A DNA stretch of 8,465 bases from Alphaproteobacteria bacterium (GTDB lineage Bacteria > Pseudomonadota > Alphaproteobacteria > SMXP01), in the NCBI GenBank assembly GCA_004356335.1, contig SMXP01000023.1, forward strand, positions 1 to 8,465. Direction: 5' to 3'. Below are positions 1-7,509 of this stretch, piece after piece. The notes beneath the pieces are model-generated. The model did not search any database, had not been told where the DNA came from, and worked only from the letters and a program-made list of their open reading frames with translations. Position numbers and translations under genes: made by a program. How positions within the stretch are numbered: the first letter of the stretch is position 1; each line of letters starts with the position of its first letter.

Positions 1-545
1 CGCTTACCGGATCGAAGACGCGTCTTGTCGGTCCCAATTGCCCGGGGGTGATTACGCCCGATGCCTGTAAAATCGGTATCATGCCGGGCCATATACACAA
101 GCGCGGCCATGTGGCCATCGTATCGCGCTCCGGCACGCTGACATATGAGGCCGTGGCGCAAACCACGGCGGCGGGATTGGGCCAATCCACATGCATCGGC
201 ATTGGCGGCGATCCGGTGATCGGCACCGACTTTATCGATTGCCTTGATCTTTTCCTGGGCGATCCCGAGACTAAATCGATCATTATGATCGGTGAGATCG
301 GCGGTTCGGCGGAAGAGGACGCGGCCGATTACATCAAGCAGTCAAAGGTAAAAAAACCCATCGTGGGTTTCATTGCGGGCGTGACCGCCCCTCCGGGTCG
401 GCGCATGGGCCATGCCGGTGCCATTATTTCGGGCGGTAAGGGGGGCGCTCAGGATAAGATCGAAGCCATGCGATCAGCGGGTATTGTGGTGGCGGACTCA
501 CCCGCCGCCCTAGGCACGACTCTGGTCGAATTGTTGAACAATTAA
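1..545 (+). CDS. sucD: Succinyl-CoA synthetase (ADP/GDP-forming) alpha subunit, 3' part only
   Basis: Catalyses succinyl-CoA + NDP + Pi to succinate + CoA + NTP in the TCA cycle, as a complex with the SucC beta subunit in the cytosol. The gene is cut by the left window edge. The first complete codon is at position 3 and 180 residues remain, against about 290 in the family, so roughly the first 110 residues (the CoA-binding Rossmann half) are missing. The visible part follows SucD closely: GPNCPGVITP, KIGIMPGHIH, SRSGTLTYEA, GIGGDP, MIGEIGGSAEEDAA and GFIAGVTAP. The active-site histidine that carries the phosphate lies in RRMGHAGAI, codon 411-413. The glycine-rich GGKGGAQDK follows, as expected. 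The stop is TAA at 543-545. sucA begins 100 nt downstream on the same strand, consistent with a suc operon. The GTG at 48 is an internal valine (PGVITP), not a start. Confidence 0.98.
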   Translation, partial: LTGSKTRLVGPNCPGVITPDACKIGIMPGHIHKRGHVAIVSRSGTLTYEAVAQTTAAGLGQSTCIGIGGDPVIGTDFIDCLDLFLGDPETKSIIMIGEIGGSAEEDAADYIKQSKVKKPIVGFIAGVTAPPGRRMGHAGAIISGGKGGAQDKIEAMRSAGIVVADSPAALGTTLVELLNN

Positions 546-645
546 GAGCGCTTAATACGTGTTTGGTAGAAGGGGTTGTGGCACACTGTCCCTCGACGAG
601 CGTTGCAGCAGCGGCAAGGGATATTCCAAAAGCTTTGTAAAACCC
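546..645 (+). other. sucD-sucA spacer, no terminator seen
   Basis: This 100-nt gap is the longest spacer in the suc cluster. I see no GC-rich hairpin followed by a T run, so readthrough from sucD into sucA is likely. The sucA reading frame stays open upstream of its ATG back to a GTG at 559. There is no good Shine-Dalgarno just before the ATG at 646; the nearest purine run, AAGGGA at 616-621, is 24 nt away, too far to serve it. A promoter here cannot be excluded, but none is convincing. Confidence 0.5.
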
Positions 646-3594
646 ATGGCCAATAACAAAGTACAAAACGTTTCCGTCAATCGTGTTCTCGAACAGACGA
701 GTTTTCTTTACGGCACCAATGCGCCGTTCATTGAACAGCTTTACGTTCGCTATGTCGCCGATCCGACAAGTGTCGGCGAGCAATGGCGGACCTTTTTCGC
801 CGGTTTAGGTGACGACAAAAAACAAGTCGAATGTGAAGCGCGCGGACCTTCTTGGGCACGGTCCGATTGGCCTCCTGCGGTAGATGGTGACGAGGCGGGG
901 CTGGTCGACGCCGATCGGCCGCGGGACGTCGAGGTCCAAACGAAACTTGAAGCCCGCGCGCCCGACGCCACGCTCCCCTCCATACGCGCCGCGGCGCTCG
1001 ATTCCATTCGCGCCATTATGATGATCCGAGCCTATCGCGTGCGTGGCCATCTTCAAGCCGATTTGGATCCGCTCAAATTGGAACCCTATGTCCCCCATCC
1101 GGAACTTGATTATCGCAACTACGGATTTACCGAAGCCGATCTCGACCGTCCGATTTTTATCGACAACGTATTGGGCCTTGAAACGGCGCCGCTCCGGCAA
1201 ATGCTTGAGATTCTCCATCGCACCTATTGTTCGACCATTGGGGTCGAATTCATGCATATCGCGGCCCCCGATGAGAAAAGATGGATTCAAGAACGCATGG
1301 AAGGGCCCGATAAGGGCGTCAGCTTTACGCCGGAAGGCAAGAAAGCGATCCTCAACAAGCTGATCGAAGCGGAGGGTTTCGAGAAATTCCTTCACGTAAA
1401 ATATACCGGCACCAAGCGGTTTGGGCTCGACGGTAGCGAGTCGCTGTTACCGGCACTCGAGCAAGTCATCAAGCGCGGTGGCCATTTGGGCATAAAGGAA
1501 ATCGTATTGGGCATGCCCCATCGCGGGCGGTTGAACGTCTTGTCGGCGGTTATGGCCAAACCCTATCACGCCATTTTCCACGAATTTAAAGGGGGTGCCG
1601 CGCAACCGGATGAGGTGGAAGGGTCGGGCGACGTCAAATATCATTTGGGCGCGTCGTCGGATCGGGAATTCGACCATAATAATGTCCATCTTTCCTTGAC
1701 CGCCAATCCGTCCCATCTCGATGCGGTGGATCCTGTGGTACTGGGCAAAGTGCGCGCCAAGCAACACCAAATGGGCGATCTAGAAAGGCGTCAAGTTTTG
1801 CCCGTGCTGTTGCACGGCGACGCCGCCTTCGCCGGGCAGGGCATCATTGCCGAATGTTTTGGTTTGTCGGGGCTTAAAGGCCACCGCGTGGGCGGCACTA
1901 TTCATTTCATCATCAACAATCAGATCGGCTTTACCACGAGCCCGCGTTACGGGCGTACGTCTCCTTATCCGGCCGATGTGGCCAAGATGGTTCAAGCGCC
2001 GATTTTGCACGTTAACGGCGACGATCCCGAAGCCGTTGTTTATTGCACCAAAATCGCCATCGAGTTCCGGCAAGAATTCGGTAAGGACGTGGTGATCGAC
2101 ATGTTTTGTTATCGCCGTCACGGACACAATGAAGGCGATGAACCCATGTTCACCCAACCCTCGATGTACCGAACGATCAAAGATCACCCAACGACCATGA
2201 ATATCTATGCCGACCGGCTGATACGCGAAGGGTTGATATCGCAAGAAGAAGTTCAAGCGCGCATCGCAAGATTTCATGGCTATCTCGAAAGGGAATTTGA
2301 CGAGGCCGACAGTTACAAACCCAACAAGGCCGATTGGCTCGACGGCCAATGGGCCGGCCTTGAGGTCGCGTCCGGTGAGGACAGGCGCGGCGACACTTCG
2401 GTCTCGACCGAACTGTTGCGGGAAGTAGGTCAGGCGATCACCGAGATTCCGGAAAAGTTCAATGCTCATCGCACCATTCAGCGGATCACACAGAACAAAA
2501 AGAAAATGATTCAAACCGGCAAGGGTGTCGACTGGTCGACCGCGGAGGCATTGGCTTTCGGCACCTTGTTGACCGAAGGCTATCCGGTGCGCTTGTCGGG
2601 TCAGGATTCCATGCGCGGCACATTCTCCCAACGTCATTGCGGGCTTATCGATCAGGAAACGGAAGAACGTTACTTCCCGCTCAATCATATCCGTAGCGGT
2701 CAAGCAGATTTCGAAGTGGTTGATTCCATGCTGTCGGAATTGGCGGTGTTGGGTTTCGAGTACGGCTATACGCTCGCCGAGCCCAATTCCCTTGTTTTGT
2801 GGGAGGCCCAGTTCGGCGACTTCGCCAACGGGGCGCAAGTCATCATCGATCAATTCATTTCGAGCGGCGAGCGCAAATGGCTGCGCATGAGCGGTCTCGT
2901 GATGTTGTTGCCTCATGGTTATGAAGGACAGGGACCGGAACATTCTTCTGCCCGGCTTGAACGTTTTCTTCAACTCTGCGCGGAAGACAATATGCAAGTG
3001 GCCAATTGCACGACGCCGGCCAATTACTTTCATATCTTGCGCCGCCAATTGCATCGCAATTTCCGCAAGCCCTTGATTCTAATGACGCCTAAATCTCTTT
3101 TGCGCCATAAGAAATGCGTGTCGACATTTGAAGATATGGGCCCCGGCTCGTCTTTCCACCGCGTGTTATGGGACGACGCCGAGAGCAAACCGGGGTCGAG
3201 CGTAGAGCTGGTGCCGGACGACAAGATCAAGCGGATCGTGTTGTGTTCGGGCAAGGTCTATTACGATCTTTTCGAAGAACGCGATCGGCGCGGAATCAAC
3301 GACATCCAAATTCAGCGTATCGAACAATTATATCCGTTTCCCGCGAAATCTCTGATCACCGAATTGAGTCGGTTCAAGCAGGCGGATGTGGTGTGGTGCC
3401 AAGAAGAACCGAAAAATATGGCGGCCTGGGCGTTCATGGGACCCAATATCGAATGGGTACTCAACCAGATAGGCGCGGCGTGCGATCGGCCGACTTATGT
3501 CGGCCGCCCGGCCACCGCCTCCACGGCCACCGGCCTTATGAGCAAGCATCTTGACGAATTGCGTAAGTTCACCATTGATGCGCTGACCATGTGA
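646..3594 (+). CDS. sucA: 2-oxoglutarate dehydrogenase E1 component (ThDP-dependent)
   Basis: Decarboxylates 2-oxoglutarate on thiamine diphosphate and reductively succinylates the lipoyl arm of SucB. It is the entry subunit of the 2-oxoglutarate dehydrogenase complex. From the ATG at 646 the protein has 982 residues, near the family size (E. coli about 933). Residues 17-51 (SFLYGTNAPFIEQLY...WRTFF) form the N-terminal segment typical of OdhA/SucA, followed by a poorly conserved acidic linker to about 105. Substrate and cofactor residues by alignment from memory with E. coli SucA are H292 in GMPHRGR, H333 in GDVKYH, D392 in GDAAFAGQG and N425 in NNQIGFTT. RRHGHNEGDEP, GQDSMRGTFSQRH (652-664), QFGDFANGAQ, PHGYEGQGPEHSSAR, MTPKSLLRH and QEEPKN follow in normal order. 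The ATG is chosen because MANNK...QTSFLYG matches usual N-termini, although its ribosome site is weak and the frame is open to 559. The stop is TGA, 60 nt before sucB. Confidence 0.97.
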   Translation: MANNKVQNVSVNRVLEQTSFLYGTNAPFIEQLYVRYVADPTSVGEQWRTFFAGLGDDKKQVECEARGPSWARSDWPPAVDGDEAGLVDADRPRDVEVQTKLEARAPDATLPSIRAAALDSIRAIMMIRAYRVRGHLQADLDPLKLEPYVPHPELDYRNYGFTEADLDRPIFIDNVLGLETAPLRQMLEILHRTYCSTIGVEFMHIAAPDEKRWIQERMEGPDKGVSFTPEGKKAILNKLIEAEGFEKFLHVKYTGTKRFGLDGSESLLPALEQVIKRGGHLGIKEIVLGMPHRGRLNVLSAVMAKPYHAIFHEFKGGAAQPDEVEGSGDVKYHLGASSDREFDHNNVHLSLTANPSHLDAVDPVVLGKVRAKQHQMGDLERRQVLPVLLHGDAAFAGQGIIAECFGLSGLKGHRVGGTIHFIINNQIGFTTSPRYGRTSPYPADVAKMVQAPILHVNGDDPEAVVYCTKIAIEFRQEFGKDVVIDMFCYRRHGHNEGDEPMFTQPSMYRTIKDHPTTMNIYADRLIREGLISQEEVQARIARFHGYLEREFDEADSYKPNKADWLDGQWAGLEVASGEDRRGDTSVSTELLREVGQAITEIPEKFNAHRTIQRITQNKKKMIQTGKGVDWSTAEALAFGTLLTEGYPVRLSGQDSMRGTFSQRHCGLIDQETEERYFPLNHIRSGQADFEVVDSMLSELAVLGFEYGYTLAEPNSLVLWEAQFGDFANGAQVIIDQFISSGERKWLRMSGLVMLLPHGYEGQGPEHSSARLERFLQLCAEDNMQVANCTTPANYFHILRRQLHRNFRKPLILMTPKSLLRHKKCVSTFEDMGPGSSFHRVLWDDAESKPGSSVELVPDDKIKRIVLCSGKVYYDLFEERDRRGINDIQIQRIEQLYPFPAKSLITELSRFKQADVVWCQEEPKNMAAWAFMGPNIEWVLNQIGAACDRPTYVGRPATASTATGLMSKHLDELRKFTIDALTM

Positions 3595-3640
3595 GGGTGA
3601 GTCGCGGGGTTCACGGCGACGGCTGCTCGGGCGGCTGGGA

Positions 3641-3646
3641 GAGGAG
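3641..3646 (+). promoter_or_regulatory. Ribosome binding site of sucB
   Basis: GAGGAG lies 8 nt before the ATG at 3655 and supports that start. The rest of the 60-nt sucA-sucB spacer (3595-3654) has no terminator-like hairpin with a T run. Confidence 0.75.
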
Positions 3647-3654
3647 ACAGGACG

Positions 3655-4905
3655 ATGACCGAAGTGCGTGTTCCGCAATTGGGCGAATCGGTGACGGAAG
3701 CCACCATCGCCCAATGGTTCAAAGCGGAAGGCGAAACGGTGGCGCAGGATGAGCCCTTGGTCGAGCTGGAAACCGACAAGGTCACCCTCGAAGTGTCCGC
3801 ACCGGCCTCCGGCATATTGTCGAAGATCGTGGCAAAAAACGGCGATATTGTTGAAGTCGGGGCGTTGTTGGGGTCGATCGGCGACGGCAATGGCGCCGCC
3901 GAGGCGCCACCCGTTGTCAACAAGGCGGAGACAACAAGTGCTGCCGATGTCACGGCGCCGTCGGCGGGCGAGCCATCCTTGCCGCCTTCTGTGCGCCGAA
4001 TTGTTGCGGAAAACAAACTCGACGTCTCGGCCATCGAAGGCACCGGCAAAGGCGGCCGCATCACCAAAGCCGATGCCCTGTCGGCGCTCCAAACCGGCGG
4101 CCTAACGCCCCTGACGCCCCTGCCTGTGGCCAAAGCCCCAGTTGCCAAGGCCCCACTTGCCGAGGCCCCCATTGCCAAGGTCTCTGACGGTCCGCGCCCC
4201 GAAAAGGCCCGTGAAGAGCGCGTGACCATGACCCGCCTGCGCCAAACCATCGCGCGCCGTCTCAAAGAAGCGCAAAACTCTGCCGCCATGCTCACCACCT
4301 TTAACGAAGTGGACATGAGCCAAGTCATGGCGATCAGAACCGAATTCAAGGAGACATTCGAAAAGAAGCACGGCGTGCGCTTGGGCTTCATGAGTTTTTT
4401 CGTCAAGGCCTGCATCACGGCGCTTAGGGACATTCCGGTGGTCAATGCGGAAATCGAAGGCAGCGATCTTATCTACAAGAATCATTATGACATCGGCATT
4501 GCCATTGGCGCGCCGAAAGGCCTGATCGTGCCGGTATTGCGCGACGCGGATGCCATGAGCCTTGCCGACATCGAAAAATCCATCAACGATTTCGCCCAAC
4601 GGGCCCGCGACGGCACCCTCAAATTGGACGAGCTGCAAGGCGGCACCTTCACCATTTCCAATGGTGGTATCTACGGATCCATGTTGTCGACGCCCATTCT
4701 CAATGCGCCCCAATCGGGCATTCTGGGCATGCACAAAATCGAAAAACGCGCAATGGTGGTGGATGACGAAATCGTCATACGGCCCATAATGTATCTGGCC
4801 CTGACTTACGATCATCGTGTGGTCGACGGCAAAGAAGCGGTTACCTTTCTGGTTCGAGTCAAACAAGGCATCGAAGCGCCCGAGCGGTTGATTTTGGATC
4901 TGTAA
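3655..4905 (+). CDS. sucB: Dihydrolipoyllysine-residue succinyltransferase (E2 of 2-oxoglutarate dehydrogenase)
   Basis: E2 core of the 2-oxoglutarate dehydrogenase complex. It transfers the succinyl group from its lipoyl arm to CoA and scaffolds E1 and E3. The protein has 416 residues, about the family size. There is a single lipoyl domain at about 2-77, with the lipoylated lysine K42 in ETDKVTLEV. A first Ala/Pro-rich linker follows, then a peripheral subunit-binding domain at about 108-146 (PPSVRRIVAENKLDVSAIEGTG..RITKADAL). A second linker at about 147-185 contains a repeated VAKAP-like motif. The acyltransferase domain runs from about 188 to 416. Its active site is DHRVVDG near the C-terminus (H387, D391). 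RLRQTIARRLKEAQNSAAMLTTFNEVDM is typical of SucB rather than pyruvate dehydrogenase E2, as is the position between sucA and lpd. The start is fixed by GAGGAG 8 nt upstream. Confidence 0.97.
   Translation: MTEVRVPQLGESVTEATIAQWFKAEGETVAQDEPLVELETDKVTLEVSAPASGILSKIVAKNGDIVEVGALLGSIGDGNGAAEAPPVVNKAETTSAADVTAPSAGEPSLPPSVRRIVAENKLDVSAIEGTGKGGRITKADALSALQTGGLTPLTPLPVAKAPVAKAPLAEAPIAKVSDGPRPEKAREERVTMTRLRQTIARRLKEAQNSAAMLTTFNEVDMSQVMAIRTEFKETFEKKHGVRLGFMSFFVKACITALRDIPVVNAEIEGSDLIYKNHYDIGIAIGAPKGLIVPVLRDADAMSLADIEKSINDFAQRARDGTLKLDELQGGTFTISNGGIYGSMLSTPILNAPQSGILGMHKIEKRAMVVDDEIVIRPIMYLALTYDHRVVDGKEAVTFLVRVKQGIEAPERLILDL
4126..4185 (+). repeat. 15-bp tandem repeat coding the second sucB linker (4 copies)
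   Basis: Four adjacent 15-bp units (4126-4140, 4141-4155, 4156-4170, 4171-4185) are in frame and encode VAKAP, VAKAP, LAEAP and IAKVS. The first two units differ at two bases; the others are progressively diverged. A shorter ACGCCCCTG duplication (TPL-TPL) lies just upstream at about 4106-4123. Because the unit is a multiple of three, copy number changes would lengthen or shorten the flexible Ala/Pro linker between the subunit-binding and catalytic domains without shifting the frame. Confidence 0.85.
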
Positions 4906-4977
4906 AACGTCACAAGGATTTTCACAATTAGCGCCCGCACCGACCGGACGCCGTCGTGTTGAGCTCTGGCGCATGAT

Positions 4978-4982
4978 GGAGG
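4978..4982 (+). promoter_or_regulatory. Ribosome binding site of lpd
   Basis: A full GGAGG lies 6 nt before the ATG at 4989, the strongest Shine-Dalgarno of the cluster, and fixes the lpd start. The rest of the 83-nt spacer after sucB (4906-4977) shows no T-tailed hairpin. Confidence 0.85.
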
Positions 4983-4988
4983 CACACT

Positions 4989-6392
4989 ATGGCGGACACA
5001 TACGATCTCATCATCATTGGCGCCGGGCCGGGCGGTTATAATTGTGCCATTCGGGCGGCCCAGCTGGGCCTCTCCGTCGCCTGTGTCGAAAGCCGCGACA
5101 CGTTAGGCGGTACCTGCCTCAATGTCGGTTGCATTCCGTCCAAGGCGCTGTTGCGTGCCTCGGAACTTTATGACGATGCGCAAAACCGCATGGCCAAAAT
5201 GGGCGTCAAGGTCGACAAGGTAAGCCTCGATCTCCCCGCCATGATGGGTCACAAGGACGATGCGGTGGACCAGCTGACCAAAGGCATCGCGTATTTGTTC
5301 AAGAAAAATAAAGTGACCCATATTGTGGGCCATGGCCGCATTACGGCACCCGGCACAGTGGCGGTCGTCTCCCCCAAGGGCGAGACGCAAACGTTGCAGA
5401 CAAAAAATATCGTCATCGCCACCGGCTCCGATCCTATGACATTGCCCGGCGTTGAGATCGACGAACAGCGCGTGGTCTCGTCCACCGGCGCGTTGTCCCT
5501 TACCAGCGTGCCGAAACATTTATTGGTGATCGGCGCCGGTTATATCGGGCTTGAGATGGGATCGGTGTGGCGCCGCTTGGGCGCGCAAGTGACCGTGGTG
5601 GAGTTTCTCGACCGCATCACACCGGGCATGGATGGCGACGTGGCCAAACAATTCCAACGTGTTCTCAAAAAACAGGGCTTCACATTCAAGCTCGGCACCA
5701 AAGTGACCGCAATCGACAAACTCAAATCTAAACTCAAAGTCACCATGGAACCGGCCCAAGGCGGCGCGGCGGAAACGCTGGATTGCGATGTGGCGTTGGT
5801 GGCTATTGGGCGCAAACCCCACACGGACAATTTGGGGCTCCCTGGGGTCGGCATCGAGACGGATAAACACGGCTTCATCCCGACCGAAAATTTCAAGACC
5901 TCAGCAGACAATATTTATGCCATCGGCGATGTCACCCATGGCCCCATGCTCGCCCATAAAGCCGAGGAAGAGGCGATGGCTGTGGCCGAACTCATCGCCG
6001 GGCGCGCCGGCCAGGTGAATTACAATGTGATTCCCGGCGTGGTCTATACCCATCCGGAAGTCGCTAGTGTGGGCCGGACCGAAGACGAGCTCAAACAAGC
6101 GGGCGTCGATTATAAAATCGGCAAATTTCCGTTCACCGCCAATGCCCGCGCTAAAATCAATGGGGATACGGACGGTTTTGTCAAGATCATTGCCGACGCT
6201 CAGACCGATCGGGTGCTCGGGGTTCACATGATCGGCCCCCATGTCGGCGAGCTGATCGCCGAAGCGGCCATCGCCATGGAATTCGGCGCTTCGTCCGAAG
6301 ATATCGCGCGCACCTGTCACGCTCACCCGACTTTATCCGAAGCCGTGCGCCAAGCCGCCATGGGCGTCAGCGGCCGCATCATGCAGATGTAG
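4989..6392 (+). CDS. lpd: Dihydrolipoyl dehydrogenase (E3), FAD- and NAD-dependent
   Basis: Re-oxidises the dihydrolipoyl arm of SucB and passes electrons through a redox disulfide and FAD to NAD+. It is the last subunit of the 2-oxoglutarate dehydrogenase complex and may be shared with other lipoyl enzymes. The protein has 467 residues, standard for the family. The FAD Rossmann motif is GAGPGG at 11-16. The redox-active cysteines are C43 and C48 in GGTCLNVGCIPSK. The NAD-binding motif is GAGYIG at 182-187, with an acidic E205 at the end of the second strand, which fits NAD rather than NADP. The second FAD contact is YAIGDV at 310-315. The catalytic His-Glu pair supplied to the partner subunit is H446/E451 in HAHPTLSEA. 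The start is set by GGAGG. The position after sucB suggests a copy dedicated to this complex; whether another lpd sits by the pyruvate dehydrogenase genes is not visible here. Confidence 0.97.
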   Translation: MADTYDLIIIGAGPGGYNCAIRAAQLGLSVACVESRDTLGGTCLNVGCIPSKALLRASELYDDAQNRMAKMGVKVDKVSLDLPAMMGHKDDAVDQLTKGIAYLFKKNKVTHIVGHGRITAPGTVAVVSPKGETQTLQTKNIVIATGSDPMTLPGVEIDEQRVVSSTGALSLTSVPKHLLVIGAGYIGLEMGSVWRRLGAQVTVVEFLDRITPGMDGDVAKQFQRVLKKQGFTFKLGTKVTAIDKLKSKLKVTMEPAQGGAAETLDCDVALVAIGRKPHTDNLGLPGVGIETDKHGFIPTENFKTSADNIYAIGDVTHGPMLAHKAEEEAMAVAELIAGRAGQVNYNVIPGVVYTHPEVASVGRTEDELKQAGVDYKIGKFPFTANARAKINGDTDGFVKIIADAQTDRVLGVHMIGPHVGELIAEAAIAMEFGASSEDIARTCHAHPTLSEAVRQAAMGVSGRIMQM

Positions 6393-6393
6393 T

Positions 6394-6405
6394 TTGTTGT
6401 TGTTG
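6394..6405. repeat. (TTG)4 microsatellite just after lpd
   Basis: Four perfect TTG triplets begin 2 nt after the lpd stop codon and run into TTTTG. The run is T-rich on the plus strand, but no GC hairpin precedes it, so it is not a convincing intrinsic terminator. Confidence 0.7.
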
Positions 6406-6423
6406 TTTTGTGCCTCGCGGCGC

Positions 6424-6455
6424 ACTGGATCCCAGATCAAGTCCGGGATGACGAA
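6424..6455. repeat. Dispersed palindromic repeat between convergent lpd and xerC
   Basis: CACTGGATCCCAGATCAAG followed by TCCGGGATGACGAA resembles an intergenic palindrome that I recall as widely dispersed in alphaproteobacterial genomes. The arms 6429-6436 (ATCCCAGA) and 6442-6449 (TCCGGGAT) pair around a 5-nt loop, TCAAG. One A-C mismatch on the plus strand becomes a G-U pair in a minus-strand transcript. A second small inverted repeat, GGCGC/GCGCC with a 4-nt loop, lies at 6465-6478. Lying between two convergent transcription units, these hairpins could help end or protect transcripts from both sides. There is no T run after either stem, so this role is inferred. Confidence 0.75.
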
Positions 6456-6490
6456 GGCGAGAGTGGCGCGTCAGCGCCCTACAATAAAAC

Positions 6491-7507
6491 TTACTTCTCG
6501 GCCCGCGGATGGGCTTGTTCGTAGACGGCGAGAAGTTTCGTCGAATCCACTTCGGTATAAATCTGTGTGGTCGATAGATTGGCGTGGCCCAACAATTCCT
6601 GAATGGTGCGCAAATCGCCGCCATTGCTCAACAGATGGGTGGCGAAGGAATGGCGCAGCGCATGGGGCGTGGCGCTGTCCGGCAGGCCGAGGCGGCTGCG
6701 CACCTGTTGCATGAGTGTCTGCACTTGGCGGGGGTGTAAGCGGCCGCCGCGCACGCCGACAAACAACGGCCCGTCGGCTGCTAAAGCGTGGGGACACAGT
6801 TTGACGTAATGGTCAATCGCTTGGCGTACCACCGGCAATACCGGAACCAGGCGGGTCTTATTGCCTTTGCCTTTGATGCGCATGGTATCGCGGGTCGGCC
6901 GATCCGCGCCATTGAGTTCCAGGGCTTCGGAGATGCGCAAGCCGCAGCCGTAAAGAAAAGTCAAGATCGCCGCATCGCGTGCTTGGATCCACGGGCGCTT
7001 GTCCATATCGTGCACTTCGGCGATCGATTGCTCCGCCTGCTGAGGATTAAGCGCCTTAGGTATGGAATGGGGTAGTTTGGGCGAGCGCATGGCATTGAGC
7101 GCGGCACTGGACACATCGCCTTGCCGTTCGAGAAAGCGAAAAAAAGACCGCAAGCCCGACAAGATGCGCGCTAAAGATCGGCTCGACAAAAGTCCATCAC
7201 GGCCAGTGTCGCGGCGCTGGGCTAGATAGGCGCGAAAATCCGCCGGCCGCAACCCGTTCAAATCGTTAAGCCGGGCGAGTTTTCCTAAATGCTCCTTCAA
7301 GAACGTGAAAAAGGCCGTTACATCGTGATCATAGGCGGCCAGGGTATGAACGCTGACCCGCCGTTCGGCGCGCAAATATCGCCGCCATGCATGAACCGCC
7401 GCCGCCACATCCTTGTCGGCGTCGATCGATCGGGCTTGGGTGTTGTGTGTTGCGGCTGCCAGTTTCTTGCCCCTCGATGCGGCGGTATGCCGCGGCCGGG
7501 GCGTCAC
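6491..7507 (-). CDS. xerC: Tyrosine recombinase XerC (chromosome dimer resolution)
   Basis: Site-specific recombinase that, with XerD and FtsK, resolves chromosome dimers at dif; cytosolic and DNA-binding. Read from the GTG at 7507 the protein has 338 residues, about 30 more than typical XerC. The N-terminal core-binding (SAM-like) domain is at about 36-130 and the catalytic domain at about 155-330. All active-site residues are visible: R191 in GCGLRISEAL, K214 in IKGKGNKTRLVP, H282 and R285 in HALRHSFATH, H308 in LLGH, and the nucleophile Y317 in TTQIYTEVD. Spacing of the last four is as in E. coli XerD. The HPRA ending and the chromosomal housekeeping context favour XerC over a phage integrase. 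The GTG is 2 nt past the tal stop with no clear Shine-Dalgarno, suggesting coupled translation. No methionine occurs before residue 140, so the exact start is uncertain; a GTG at codon 34 is another possibility. Confidence 0.93.
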   Translation of the reverse strand: MTPRPRHTAASRGKKLAAATHNTQARSIDADKDVAAAVHAWRRYLRAERRVSVHTLAAYDHDVTAFFTFLKEHLGKLARLNDLNGLRPADFRAYLAQRRDTGRDGLLSSRSLARILSGLRSFFRFLERQGDVSSAALNAMRSPKLPHSIPKALNPQQAEQSIAEVHDMDKRPWIQARDAAILTFLYGCGLRISEALELNGADRPTRDTMRIKGKGNKTRLVPVLPVVRQAIDHYVKLCPHALAADGPLFVGVRGGRLHPRQVQTLMQQVRSRLGLPDSATPHALRHSFATHLLSNGGDLRTIQELLGHANLSTTQIYTEVDSTKLLAVYEQAHPRAEK

Positions 7508-7509
7508 GC

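Noticed and set aside
48..50. GTG as a start codon of a short sucD-like gene
   Set aside because: The frame continues upstream to the window edge with SucD-like sequence (RLVGPNCPG), so this is an internal valine of a truncated gene.
1780..3054. Long open frame (424 codons) on the minus strand inside sucA
   Set aside because: It is fully antisense to a clearly conserved gene, its translation resembles no family I know, and such shadows are common opposite biased GC-rich coding sequence.
3495..4445. Long minus-strand open frame (316 codons) across the sucA end and sucB
   Set aside because: It spans two real genes and their spacer in antisense, with low-complexity Ser/Ala/Thr composition typical of a reverse-frame artefact.
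6394..6410. Intrinsic terminator of lpd at the T-rich TTG run
   Set aside because: No GC-rich stem lies directly before the T-rich stretch.
6491..7507. Phage or integron integrase marking a genomic island
   Set aside because: The motifs and ending (TTQIYTEVD, HPRA) match XerC. There is no tRNA, att duplication or cargo nearby, and the neighbours are core metabolism genes.
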